From Warburgia ugandensis (lineage: Eukaryota > Streptophyta > Magnoliopsida > Canellales > Canellaceae): a stretch of 64,000 nucleotides of DNA. Every line of letters starts with the position of its first letter. The first letter of the stretch is position 1. A program made the position numbers and the translations under genes. The notes under the pieces are model-generated. The model was not told the origin of the DNA. It ran no database searches and saw only the letters and a program-made list of their open reading frames with translations. Of this stretch, positions 13,401 through 25,454 are shown piece after piece. The stretch spans positions 34,020,684 to 34,084,683 of the forward strand of contig CP141128.1 of NCBI GenBank assembly GCA_035236585.1, written 5' to 3'.

Positions 13401-14175
13401 ATAGTTTCATATGGTTGTATGAATGGGTAGAACTGTTATGCAGAGTATGGTTAACATAATTGGATTAGTTTATATAGATAGCAAATAATACTGATCAAAG
13501 ATGTTTGATAAATCAACTGATTGCTTATAAGTATGAAACTTGTATATATCAATAATTATGAAACATGTTAATAATCATTTTATCAATGGATTGTTAATGA
13601 ATATGAAACATGTAGATATCTAGTTTATAGATTGATTATTGAAATGTGAAACCTACGGTAAATCCAATTCAATATAACTGCTGTAAAGGTAAATATTTTA
13701 ATTACTGTGGAATAATTAATGTATCTTAAGATTTATCATGCTTCTTAAACTCCCCTACCAAGCGTAGCTTGCTGGGATATTATAAATGTTTACAATATCT
13801 CAGATATAGATAGACAGGAGAAGATGTACATATGAAGTGGAATCTAGCATCCATAGTTATGCACTCAGGTATACATTTTATTACAGCTTTTTTATTGTGT
13901 AGTTAGTCATTTAAATTGTAATATTGTACATTTACTATAATGTTTCTAGGGTCTGTGTAAGTGAACCACTGGATGGGTCCTGTTTTTAAGAAATGCATGT
14001 CTATCTTCCACAAAAACTACATATAGGTATAGTGTGAGCATGAAGGTGACATCTAGGTTCTTGGAAAAATGAATTTCAAAGTGAAATCTTCTGCAGTTAT
14101 GAATTTTAAAAATTTGGAGTGGCAGCCTTTTGAAAATAAATGTGAAAATTTTCATGAAAAACTCAGGGTGTTACA
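10500..14175 (+). repeat. 3' LTR of the PPR-carrying element (partial)
   Basis: Aligns with about 6548-10135 of the 5' LTR from the 'tctccgatctcttttccc' region (near 10575) to the final 'gtgttaca' at 14175. It includes the captured gene fragment, the 'gcctggggatgctatgct' block near 12860, a hairpin near 13772-13802 and the 'gtgaaccactggatggg' box near 13962. It carries about 85 bp near 11440-11525 that the 5' copy does not have. The sequence matching the first ~600 bp of the 5' LTR is not represented. Followed by the TGATC target copy and satellite 1. Confidence 0.85.
11333..12215 (+). pseudogene. PPR protein gene fragment (PLS class), copy in 3' LTR
   Basis: Second copy of the fragment at 7371-8234, from the ATG at 11333 (MSFTITR). 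The PPR phrases are again clear: LPNEVTM and EQGRQIHARM.KYGLGL near 11650-11790, then MGLVHRGWSYFKSMLDDHG, HYACKVVVLSQDGKLEEA and KDFIESAPVDHG in 12027-12190. It is interrupted in several places. Where the copies differ, this one sometimes looks closer to a normal PPR sequence (for example DGKLEEAKDFIESAPVDHG). Presence in both LTRs means the fragment was already in the parental LTR when this copy was reverse-transcribed. Confidence 0.85.
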
Positions 14176-16348
14176 TGATCCTTGACATAATCTCTGAGCA
14201 CGTTAAGCACTAGAACATGCCATGGTGCAAAGTGGAAAGCATTACTCGATTCTTGAAAAAATCTTGGCACAAAGTTAAATTGCTTTGAGTCCTAAGATGT
14301 TCCCAAACAAAAATGTCCAAAATTTTCAAACCACTGGACTATCCTTGGCACAATGTCCAGAAAATTTAAGTGCTAGGAATTCCCAGGCCCCAATGTCAAA
14401 ATGATGCATGCCTTAGGAAGTCGTTAGGCACAAAGTGAAGGCGATGTGAGTGCTGGGAGGTTCCAAACATTGCATCTAAACCTTTCAAGCCATTTGATGG
14501 TCATTGGCACAATGCTTGAGAACTTTAAGTGGTGGGAACCACAAGGCACAATGCCAAAACACTACATGTCCTTGGATGTCCCTAAGCACAAATTCAAATT
14601 ACTTTTGTGTCTAAGGATGTTCTAAAACTCAATGTCTAAACTTTTCAAGGCATTGGATGATTCTTGGAGCAATGTCTGAGCACTATTGGGCTAGCAAATC
14701 TCAAAGTACAATGCCAAAACATAACAAGTACTTGGATGTCTCAAGGCACAAAGTCAAATTACTTTGAGACCACAATGTTCCATAATAACACAATCATTAA
14801 ATTTTCAAGCCAGTGAATGATCCTTGGCACAATCTTCAAGCAATTTAAGTACAAGGCAGCCCCAAGGCACAATGAATAAATAGTGCATGCCCTTAAATGT
14901 TCAAGGAACAATGTCAAATCAGTGCAAAGTCAAAGGACAAATATCACTAGGAAGTTCTGAGTTGGAATGTCAAACATTACATTTTCATGGATGTCCTTCG
15001 GCACAAAGTCGAATCAATTTGAGTCGTTGGAAGTTCATAAACACATTGTCTATACATTTCAAGCCGCTGGAAGATCCTTGGCATAATGTTTGGCTACCTA
15101 AATTGTTGGGAAGTCCTAAGACACAATGCCAAAACATTCATCCTGTTGAATGTGCCTAGGATGAAAATAAAAACCATACTTGTTCTTGGAAGTCTCTAGG
15201 CACAAAGTCAAATCACATTGAGTCCTAAGATGTTCCCCAATGGAGAAGTCTAAACTTTTCAAGCTGTTCGATGATCTTTGCCACTATCTCTAGGAAATTT
15301 AAATTCTCAAAAGCCCCAATACACAATGTTAAAACAATAGTTGTCCTTGGAAGTCCCTAGCCAAAAAGTGAAATAATTTCAAGTCATGGGAAGTTCTCAA
15401 ATGCAGCGTGTAAACTTTTCCAACTACTGAATGATCCTTGGCACAATGCCTAAGCATGCGAAGCACTTGAAAGTTCCATGGTACAAGGTAAAAAATTTAC
15501 ATGTCCTTGGATGCCCCAAGGTAAAAAGTCCAATTACTTCGATTCCTAGGTTGTTCCAAAAAAGAAATTCCTAAACGTTTCAAGCCACCAGATAATCCTT
15601 TTGACACAATGTCTGAGCACTTTAAGCTTTTGAAAGTCACATCACAATGTCAAACATAACATGTGTGCAAAAGTCCATGGACACAAAAGTCAAATCACTT
15701 CGAGTCATGGAAAGTACCCAATTCTCAATGTCTATACTTTTCAAGGGAGGGGATGATCCTTGCCACAATGTTCAAGTTGGTTAAATGCTGGGATGTCCTA
15801 TGACACAATGTCAAAATAATGCATTTCCCTTGATGTTCCCAAACACAACGTCTAAACCTTTTAAGCATTGGACAATCCTTAACACAATGTCATAACATGT
15901 TAAGAGTTGGGAAACTCCTGAGTCACAATGTCAAAACATTACATGTTATTGGATATCCCTAGGCATGAAGTCAAATTACTTAGAGTCCTAGCATGTTACC
16001 AAACATAATGTCGAAACCTTCCAAGTTGTTGGATGATCCTTGGTGCAATGTTCAATAATGTTAAGCATTTGGAAGTCCCAAGGCCTAGTATGAAAACATT
16101 ACAGATCATTGGAAGTCCCTTGGCACAAAGTTGAATCACTTCGAGTCTTGGGAAGTTGCCAAACAAAATGTCTAAAGTTTTCAAGCCATTAGATGATCCT
16201 TGGCACAATGTTTGGGCACAAAACAATCCGAAGTCCCATGGCATAATGCCAAAATAGTCCTGTTCAAGGATGTCCCTATGCCCAAAGACAAATCCAATTA
16301 TCTTGCAATGTTCTCAAACACAACATCTAAACTTGTCAAGAAACTATA
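14176..16348. repeat. Satellite 1 higher-order block A (~2,173 bp)
   Basis: Bounded by the marker 'tgatccttgacataatctct' at 14176 and its variant at 16349. Contains variant monomers in order: 'actttgagaccacaatgttc' (~14760), 'ggagaagtctaaac' (~15243), 'ggaggggatgatccttg' (~15745) and 'aggcctagtatgaaaac' (~16081). Confidence 0.8.
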
Positions 16349-17908
16349 TGATCATTGACATAATCTCTGAGCACGTTAAGCACTAGAAAATCCCATGGTA
16401 CAAAGTAAATAGCATTACTTGATCCTTGGAAAAAACCTTGGCACAAAGTCAAATTGCTTTGAGCCCTGAGATGTTCCCAAACAAAAATGTCCAAAATTTT
16501 TAAGCCACTGGATGATCCTTGGCACAATGAGGCAATTTAAGTGCAAGGAAGTCCAAAGCCTCTATGTCAAAATGGTACATGCCTTAGGAAGTCGCTAGGC
16601 ACAAAGTGAAAGCATTGTGAGTCCTAGGAGGTTCCCAAACACTGCATCAAAACTTTTCAAGCCATTTGACAATCATTGGAACAATGCTTGAGCACTTTAA
16701 GTGGTGGGAAACTACTAGGAACAATGCCAAAACATTGCATGTCCCTGGATATCCCTAAGCACAAAGTCAAATCACATCGAGTCCTTGGATGTTCCCAAAG
16801 GGAGAAGTCTAAACTTTTCAAGCTATTATATGATCTTTGCCATTATGTCTAGGCAATTTAAATTCTCAAAAGTCCCAAGGCACAATGTTAAAACAATACT
16901 TGTCCTTGGAAGGCCCTAGTCAGAAAGTGAAATCATTTCAAGTCATGGGAAGTTCTCAAACGCAATGTCTAAGCTTTTCCAACTATTGAATGATCCTTGG
17001 CACAATGCCTAAGCATGCGAAGCACTTGAAAGTTCCATGGTACAAGGTAAAAACATTACATGTCCTTGGATGCCCCGAGGTAAAAAGTCCAATCACTTCG
17101 GGTCTTAGGATGTTCTAAAAAAAAAAATTTAAATGTTTCAAGCCGTCAGATAATCCTTTTGACACAATGTCCAAGCACTTTAAGCTTTCGAAAGTCACAT
17201 CACAATGTCAAAACATAAAATGTCCATAGAAGTCCTTGGACACAAAAGTCAAATCACTTTGAGTCTTGGAAAGTACCCAAATCTCAATGTCTATACTTTT
17301 CAAGGGAGTGGATGATCCTTGCCACAATCTTTGAGCAGGTTAAATAATGGGATGTCTTATGACACAATGTCAAAATAATGCATTTCCCTTGATGTTCTGA
17401 AACACAACATCTAAACCTTTTAAGCCATTGGACAATCCTTGACACAATTCCATAGCACGTTAGGAGTTGGGAAACTCCTGAGTCACAATGTCAAAACATT
17501 ACGTGTTCTTGGATATCCCTAAGCATGAGGTCAAATTACTTTGAGTCCTAGCATGTTCCCAAACGTATTGTCTAAACCTTTCAAGCTATTGGATGATCCT
17601 TGGTGCAATGTCCAATAATGTTAAGCACTGGGAAGTCCCAAGGCCTAGTGTGAAAACATTACAGGTCATTAGAAGTCCCTAAGCACAAAGTTGAGTCACT
17701 TCAAGTCCCGGGAAGTTGCCAGACACAATGTCTAAAGTTTTCATGCCATTAGATAATCCTTGGCACAATGCTTGGACACTAAACGATGTGAAGTCCCATG
17801 GCATAATGCCATAACATTCCTGTTCAAGGATGTCCCAAGACCTAAAGTCAATTATAGTTATCCAGGAAAGTTCCCAAACACAATGTCTAAACTTTTCAAG
17901 TAGCTGTA
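16349..17908. repeat. Satellite 1 higher-order block B (~1,560 bp, shorter)
   Basis: Same monomer order as block A, but four monomers or so are absent: sequence matching about 14575 in block A passes directly into sequence matching about 15190 ('gggagaagtctaaac' near 16800). The shortening is close to a whole number of monomers, as expected from unequal exchange in register. Confidence 0.75.
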
Positions 17909-20295
17909 TGATCCTTGACATAATCTCTATGCACGTTTAGCACTAGAAAGTCCAATGGCACAATGTAAAAAACATTAGTTGATCCTTGAAAAACTTTGGC
18001 ACAAAGTCAAACTGCTTTAAGTCCTGAAATGTTTCCAAAAAAAATGTCCAAAATTTTCAAGCCACTGGATGATCCTTGGCACAATGTCAAGGAAATTTAA
18101 GTGTTGGGAAGTCCCAAGCCGCAATGTCAAAATGATACATGCCTTAGGAAATCACTGAGCACAAAGTAAAAGTGTTGCGAGTCTTGGGAGGTTCCCAAAC
18201 ACTGCATCTAAACTTTTCAAGCCATTTGGAGGTCAATGGCATAATGCTTGAGCACTTTAAGTGGTGGGAAACCGCAAGCCACAATGCCAAAACACTACAT
18301 GTCCTTAGATGTCCCTAAGCACAAATTCAAATCACTTTGAGTCGAAGGATGTTCCCAAATGCAATGTCTAAACATTTCAAGGCATTGGATGATTCATGGC
18401 ACAATGTCTGAGCACTATTGTGCTGACAAATCTCAAAGTATAGTGCCAAAACATAACATGTACTTGCATGCCCTGAGGCACAAAGTCAAATTACTTCCAG
18501 ACTGCAATGTTCCATAATAACACAATCACTAAATTTTCAAGCCAGTGAATGATCCTTGGCACAATGTTCAAGCAATTTAAGTACAAGGAAGTCCCAAGGC
18601 ACAATGCATAAACAATGCATGTCCTTAAATGTTCGAGGAACAATGTGAAATCAATTCATGTCTTCAAAATTTTTCAAACACAGTGTCTAAAATTTTCAAC
18701 TCGTTAGACAATCCTTGGAACAATGTTCAAGCCCGTTGGGCATTAGGAAGTCTCGAGTCACAATGTGAAAACATTACATGCTCAACGAAGTCCTTAGGCA
18801 CAAAGCCAAATTTCTTAGAATCCTGGGATGTTCCCAAACACAATTTCCAAGCTTTTTTGGATGATCCTTAGTGCAAAGTCAAAGGATAAATAGCATTGGG
18901 AAGTTTTGACGTAGTATGTCAAACATTACTTGTTCTTGGATGTCCTTCAGCATGAAGTCGAATCACTTTGAGTCCTTGGAAGCTCAGAAACACATTGTCT
19001 AAACATTTCAAGTTGTTTGAAGATCCTTGGCATAATGTTTGGCCACTTAAATTGTTAGGAAGTCTAAAGACACAATGCCAAAACATTCATCATGTTGAAT
19101 GTCCCTAGGAGGAAAATAAAAACCTTACTTGTTCTTGGAAGTCCCTAGGCACAAAGTCAAATCACATCGAGTCCTGGGATGTTACTAAATGGAGAAGTCT
19201 AAACTTTTCAAGCTGTTGGATGATCTTTGCCACTATCTGTAGGCAATTTAAATTCTCAAAAGTCCCAAGGCACAATGTTAAAACAATAGTTGTCCTTGGA
19301 AGTCCCTAGCCAGAAAGTGAAATCATTTCAAGTCATGGGAAGTTCTCACTTGCAACTTGTAAACTTTTCCAACTATTGAATGATCCTTGGCACAATGCTT
19401 AAGCTTGTGAAGCACTTGAAAGTTCCATGGTACAAGGTCAAAACATTATACGTCCTTTGATGCCTTGAGGTATAAAGTCCAATCGCTTCAATTCTTAGGA
19501 TGTTCCAAAAAAAAAAAATTCTAAATGTTTCAAGCCATCAGATAATCCTTCTGACACAATGTCCAAGCACTTTAAGCTTTCGAAAGTCACATCACAATGT
19601 CAAAACATACATGTTCGTAGAAGTCCCTAGACACAAAAGCCAAATCACTTCGACTCTTGGAAGGTACCCAAATCTCAATGTCTATACTTTTCAAGGGAGT
19701 GGATCATCCTTGCCACATTGTTTGAGCAGGTTAAATGCTGGGATGTCCTACGACACAATGTCAAAATAATGCATTTCCTTGATGTTCCCAAACACAATGT
19801 CTAAACCTTTTAAGCATTGGACAATCCTTGACACAATGCCATAGCACATTAGGAGTTGGGAAACTCCTGAGTCATAATGTCAAAACATTACATGTTCTTG
19901 GATATCCCTAGGCACAAAGTCAAATTACTTTGAGTCCTAGCATGTTCCCAAAAGTAATGTCCAAACCTTTCAAGTTGTTGGATGATCCTTGGTGCAATGT
20001 CCAATAATGTTAAGCACTGGGAAGTCCCAGGGCCTAGTGTGAAAACACTACATATCATTGGTAGTCCCTTGGCATAAAGTTGAATCACTTAGTCCTGGGA
20101 AGTTGCCAGACACAATGTCTAAAGTTTTCAAGCCATTGGATGTTCCTTGGCACAATGTTTGGACACTAAACGATGCGAAGTCCCTTGGCATAAATCCAAA
20201 TCACTCCTATTCAAGGATGTGCATAGGCCCAAAGTCAAATCCAATTATCCTGCATAGTTTCGAAACAAAACATCTAAACTTTTCAAGTAGTTGTA
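17909..20295. repeat. Satellite 1 higher-order block C (~2,387 bp)
   Basis: Same order as block A, with 'actgcaatgttccataataac' near 18500, 'ggagaagtctaaac' near 19192, 'gggagtggatcatccttgcc' near 19694 and 'gggcctagtgtgaaaac' near 20030. It holds one or two monomers more than block A near 18620-18880. Confidence 0.75.
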
Positions 20296-22365
20296 TCATC
20301 CTTGACATAATGGCTAAGCACATTAACCACTAGAAAGTCCCATGGAACAAAGTATAATGCATTACTTGATCCTTGAAAAAGCCTTGGCACAAAGTCAAAT
20401 TGCTTTGAGTCCTAAGATGTTCCCAAACAAAAATGTCCAAAATTTTCAATCCGTTGGACATTTCTTAGCACAATTTCCAGCCAATTTAAGTGCTGGGAAG
20501 TCCCAAGCCCCAATGTCAGAATGATACATGCCTTAGGAAGTCGCTAGGTGCAAAGTGAAAGCTTTGCGAGTCATGGGAGGTTCCCAAACATTGCGTATAA
20601 ACTTTTCAAGCCATTTGATGGTCAGTGGCACAATGCTTGAGAACTTTAAGTGTGGGAAACAGCAAGGCACAATGCCAAAACACTTCATCTCCTTGGATGT
20701 CCCTAAGCATAAAGTCAAATCACTTTGTCTCTAAGGATGTTCCCAAACGCAATGTCTAAACTTTTTAAGGCATTGGATGATTCTTGGGGCAATGTCTTAG
20801 CACTATTGGGCTAGTAAATGTCAAAGTACAATTCCAAAACATAACATGTACTTGCATGCCCTGAGGCACAAAGTCAAATTACTTCCAGACTGCAATGTTC
20901 CATAATAACACAATCACTGCATTTTCAAGCCAGTGAATGATCCTTGGAACAATGTTCAAGCGATTTAGGTACAAGGCAGTCCCAAGGCACAATGCATAAA
21001 TAGTGCATGTCCTTAAATGTTCGAAACAATGTCAAATCAATTTGTGTCTTCAGAAATTTTCAAACATAGTGTTTAAAATTTTCAACTCCGTGGACAATCC
21101 ATGGAACAATGTTCAAGCTAGTTGGGTGCTAGGAAGTCTCGAGTCACAATGTGAAAACATTACATGCTCAACAAAGTCCCTAGGCAGAAAGTCAAATTAC
21201 TTACAATCCTGGGACATTCCCAAACACAATTTCCAAACTTTTTTGGATGATACTTACTGCAAAGTCAAAGGACAAATAGCACTAGGAAGTTCTGAGGTAG
21301 AATATCAAACATTACATGTTCTTGGATGTCCTTCAGCACAAAGTTGAATCACTTTGAGTCATTGGAAGTTCATAAACACATTATCTAAACATTTCAAGCT
21401 ATTGTAAGATCCTTGGCATAACGTTCAAGCACTTAAATTGTTGGGAAGTTACGACAATGTTAGAACATTAAATTTCCATGGAAGTCCCCTAGGCACAATG
21501 TCAAATATCTTCACGTCCTGGGAGGTTTCCAAACACAATGTGTAAACTTTTTTTGCCATTGGATGATCCTTGGCACAACGTCTGAGCACGTTAATCCCAA
21601 GGATGTCCGAAGTCACAATGTCAAAAATTTACATGTCCTTGGAAGTTCCTTGTTACAATACCAAATGACTTTGAGTGCTGTAAAGTTCCTAAATAAAATG
21701 TCTAAATTTTTCAACCTTAGTGCATTGTTAAATTACAGTATGGGAAGTAAAAAGTCAAATTACTAAGACCCCTAGATGACCCTTGGCACAAATAATGTCT
21801 AAAATTTTCATGCCTTTGTATGACCCTTGGCACAATGTTTAGGGAATTTAAATTCTAGGAAGTCCCAAGCCACAATGTCAAAACAATACATAACCTTTAA
21901 AATTCCTGGGCACAAAGTCAAATCACTTCGAGTACTAGGAAGTCCTCAAAGACAACATCTAAACTTTTCAAGCTATTAGATGATCCTTGGAAAAATGTTT
22001 GAACACGTTAAGTGTTGGGAAGTCCCATGGAACAAGTCCAAATATTACATGTCCTTGTAAGTCTATAGGCAAAAAGTAAAATGGCTTCGAGTCCTGGGAT
22101 GTTTCCAAACATAATGTCTAAACTTTTCAAGCCGTTACATTGTCCTTGCCTTGGGAACTTTAAATGTTGGAAAGACCCTAGGAATAATGCCCAAACATTA
22201 CATCCCTATTAATGTTCCTAGACACAAAGTCACATCACTTGGATTCATGGGAAGTTCCAAAACATACATTTAAAACCACTGAATGATCATTGGTGCAATA
22301 TCTGATCATGTTAATCACTGGAAAGACCAATGACATGATATAAAAACATTACATGTCTTTGAAAC
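20296..22365. repeat. Satellite 1 higher-order block D, decaying
   Basis: Starts like blocks A and C ('actgcaatgttccataataac' near 20888, 'caacaaagtccctagg' near 21168), but after about 21600 the monomers no longer follow the block order. This is the usual appearance of an array edge. Confidence 0.65.
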
Positions 22366-22425
22366 TGTAGCAACCTTGGTTCTTAAAACACTTTTCATGT
22401 TTATATGTAAAAGGTGGAGCTCCAA

Positions 22426-22470
<45 letters not shown>

Positions 22471-23596
22471 AGACAGTGAAAAACATTTTCTTAGAAATTC
22501 ATTTCTAAAAAGCCTGATGACACTTTTACTCTCATACTATACATAAATATATAGTTTGTTTATAAAATAGAACTTCATTTATTGAAAATAGGACCCATCC
22601 ATTGGTTCACTTACACAACCCTGATAAATATTATATTAAATATCTAAAGTCCATAATCCAAATAATTAGCTACACAATATAAGATTTGAAATAAGAATGT
22701 ATACTCGATAATAGTATGGTTGCTGGTATCCTTGTAGAGTATCCATCTTCTCCTATCCATCTGTATCTGAGATATTGTAAACATTCAAACATTTACAATA
22801 TCTCAGCAAGCTATGCTTGGTCGGGGATTTAAGAAGCATATGAAACATAAAATATGATTATAATCCAATAATTCATTGATAATTCAAATATCCATATTCA
22901 TCATTTTTCATCTAAATGAAGTCATCTAATTTCATGAACCATACTCTCTATAGCAAGTCTACATGTAATTTCTCATGTGAAAACTTCTATGAAAGTACTC
23001 CCTCAAGAATTCATAAATATATACATAATTATACCATGCACATCAAAATTGTTAAAAATCATACAAAATTATTAATGTAGTCAAGAATAGTCTCATAATA
23101 TCTATTGCCAGATTGTATTGAGTCCAATATCCATACCTCTCACCTTATGGGGTCAATAATCATCCAACCTCTGCTGGTATAAATAACAATCGACATCCAT
23201 ACCCCTCACTATACAGGGTTCATCATCATTCATCTGCCACTGGTCAGAAAATAACATAATATCACATATCGGTAATGAGCTCATACTAGGCATATCATCA
23301 TGCTACCTCATAAGACATATCATAATATCAGCACATCAGCACCATAGTGTGTAAAATATGACTATTATGCTACATTATCATCCACACTAGCGTGCTTGGA
23401 TGACTACATATATACTCCACTAATACCGTGGTGAAAAATACACACTATCCATGTTTGTATGGGAAGACATGGTTATCACAGTGGTGCCCTTCCCATAATT
23501 ACCCCATTAAACGTTTAGCCTCTCTTTGTGCATGGCATCCACATATCATCAATTTGGGGTAAGCAAGTGGCCAACCCTCATACTCCCCTAGGAAAG
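22366..23596 (-). mobile_element. Old minus-strand LTR, 3' part (PPR-element family without PPR)
   Basis: Read on the minus strand this ends 'ggttgctaca' at 22366, directly against satellite 1. It matches the end of the LTR at 5945-10135: 'aggacccatccattggttcac' near 22590, the hairpin at 22768-22805, 'gcaagctatgcttgg' near 22805 and, near 23500-23580, the 'ccccattaaacgtttagcc' and 'ggccaaccctcatactcccct' blocks. It is interrupted at 23597 by a solo LTR and resumes at 26987. Fossil LTR. Confidence 0.8.
22429..22469 (+). repeat. A41 homopolymer
   Basis: 41 consecutive A bases inside the minus-strand LTR (poly-T in the LTR's own sense). The related LTR end near 10090 has no such run, so it is a local expansion or an assembly artefact rather than a poly-A tail; no target duplication brackets it. 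Confidence 0.9.
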
Positions 23597-25454
23597 TGTA
23601 ATGACCCTAGTTTTTAAATTCTATTTTAGAGGATCATAAATTAATTTTGATAAACATAAATGGGAGAATCTTTATATTTAGGTTGCACTGAATTGGCCTT
23701 TTGAAAGATATCAAATTGGACACCAATGCCTCTATAATTGGATAGTACTCAAAAAGATCATTCAAACGACACCAAATTTGCAGAAATTGAAGTTTGGATG
23801 GAAGAGATATGAGGAGTTAAAGATTAAGGATAATTTTGAAAAAAAAAAGGAGAAGGGCTTAAACATAGGGGCCATATTTGATACGAGCACCCCCCCACCC
23901 CATGCCACTTAAGGAAACCCGACATAATCATCAAGTCTGCCTTCCAAAGTTGACAGAAAAGTAAAAAAAAAAAAAGTGGAAGAAGAAAACCCACGAGAGT
24001 GGAGAAGAAGAGAAGAGGAAAGGAGAGGAGAGTGGGAGCTAGGTTCCCATGCTTGGAAAACCCACCACACCAAAGAAAAAGGGAAGATTAGGGTTTTAAG
24101 GCATAGGAGTTTACAAGTGTCGCTTGAGAAGACGACGACGTGGATCTTCTATCCGAGCTAACCAATCTCCTGTGCATGTGAGCACGAACCAAAGTCCTAA
24201 GCTCTTAGAACAATTCGTGCTCGGATGAATGCTAGATGGAAGAGGAGATTGTCACATGCCTAGTTTTGGAGGGTTTGACAATGGATCTGAGCCAATCCAG
24301 CTCATTCTAAAGGGAGAAAAACACAAAAAGATGTCTCGGAGGTAGGATCTATGATACCCACCTCTTTGATTGTGTTATTTTGCTAAAATCCATGCATTTT
24401 TAACATCGATCTATATTTATGGATGATCCAACCGTCCAATCCCTAATCCAAGCTTAGGGATAGGTAACTTAGGACCTAATGTAACATGGATCATACAAAA
24501 ATTTCAAATCTAGGCTGAAAACCAATTGGACAATCTCAGCCATCCAATTAGGTATGTCTTACACAATAACTTCATGATGTCTGATCAATGATCAGATACC
24601 ACATATGAGTTCTAGAGCATTGAAATTGCTAGGATATGGCACAAATTGGAAAATTTAGATTGAAAATGATCAAAAAACCTAAACCGTCTGATTGGAGAGT
24701 AGAGTAATAAGGACTTGGCCATTTCTAATTGGTGATCATATGCCACCATTGTGTATGCTAACCTTTATTAAGTCAAGAAACTCAGAAAATTTAAAACAAG
24801 GCTACTGAATAGTGAAAATAAGTTGTAATCGCTTAAGAAGAATGATAGATAGCCAATCTAGGGCCAATGGTATGGATTGGAAATCCAGTAACCATTGGTC
24901 ATTCAAATAGCTATCAATCAATAGCTAATAGAATGCCCTCAGTATAGTAATAAGCATTGTCACTTTGCCTTGTGCCGAATAGTGCCAGGAGCTAACTTAG
25001 AGAAAACTTCCATAGTAGGGAAGCTAAGAGAAATCCTAGATTGTATAGCTGAATGTGTGTTTATATTATTACAGAGGTGTGACTAATCAAGAGCACGTAT
25101 ACGAACTAAATAAATTATTGCGTTAGTGAACCTGAAGATCTCCATTTGAGGTAGGTGGAATTAAGGTTGCCATGTTTTTTAGTATAATTGTATTTTGAAT
25201 TGAAGTTAAATATGTATGATGTGTTTTGAATAAGAATTTAAATATTTATGTAAAGATGCATGTTATTTACTGTTTACCTTGTAAAGAAGGTCTACAAGAC
25301 TATTTTGTCATACTTGGGTATGTGATTACCTATAATTGTCTATGTTCTTTGCTAATTTATATCAAATGATATTAATAAAGTATGAGGACTTGTTTTGAGC
25401 ATTTGTCATGAGATTTTATTGTAAAAGACTCTAATTTATGTGATCCCAGATATA

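Larger units (their letters stand above)
5945..14175 (+). mobile_element. LTR retroelement carrying a PPR-gene fragment in both LTRs
   Basis: A two-LTR element inserted in satellite 1. The 5 bp TGATC occurs at 5940-5944 and again at 14176-14180. Removing the element and one copy restores a satellite junction that matches the intact one near 17900. The left LTR is 5945-10135 and the right, partial LTR about 10500-14175. Between them lie about 360 bp with a primer-site-like sequence and no gag or pol. The two LTRs differ by about 7% over a 250-bp stretch by eye, so the insertion is old but far from saturated. LTR ends are of the TGTAACA...TGTTACA/TGTCACA type and resemble the other LTR families here, suggesting a Ty3 chromovirus relative. 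Broken and unable to move by itself. Confidence 0.85.
14176..22365. repeat. Satellite 1, right segment, with higher-order structure
   Basis: More than fifty diverged ~160-bp monomers. The core CACAATGTC and variants occur at 15924, 15964, 16004, 16044 and 16084, and at about 14349, 14389, 14429 and 14469, showing an exact 40-bp sub-period: the monomer is four 40-bp subunits. Variant monomers recur in the same order at ~2.2-2.4 kb, giving four higher-order blocks (listed separately). Ends at 22365 against a minus-strand LTR. Open frames here are short and change frame with the repeat; none is a gene. Similarity to known centromeric satellites was not tested. Confidence 0.9.

Noticed and set aside
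14887-21347. Several open frames of 60-114 codons
   Set aside because: They lie in satellite 1, change frame between monomers and occur on both strands with the same repeat words. No protein conservation.
23976-24161. Glu/Arg-rich 61-codon open frame
   Set aside because: It arises from a purine-rich leader ('gaagaagagaagaggaaagg') in a solo LTR; no homologue recognised and no conservation in sister LTRs.
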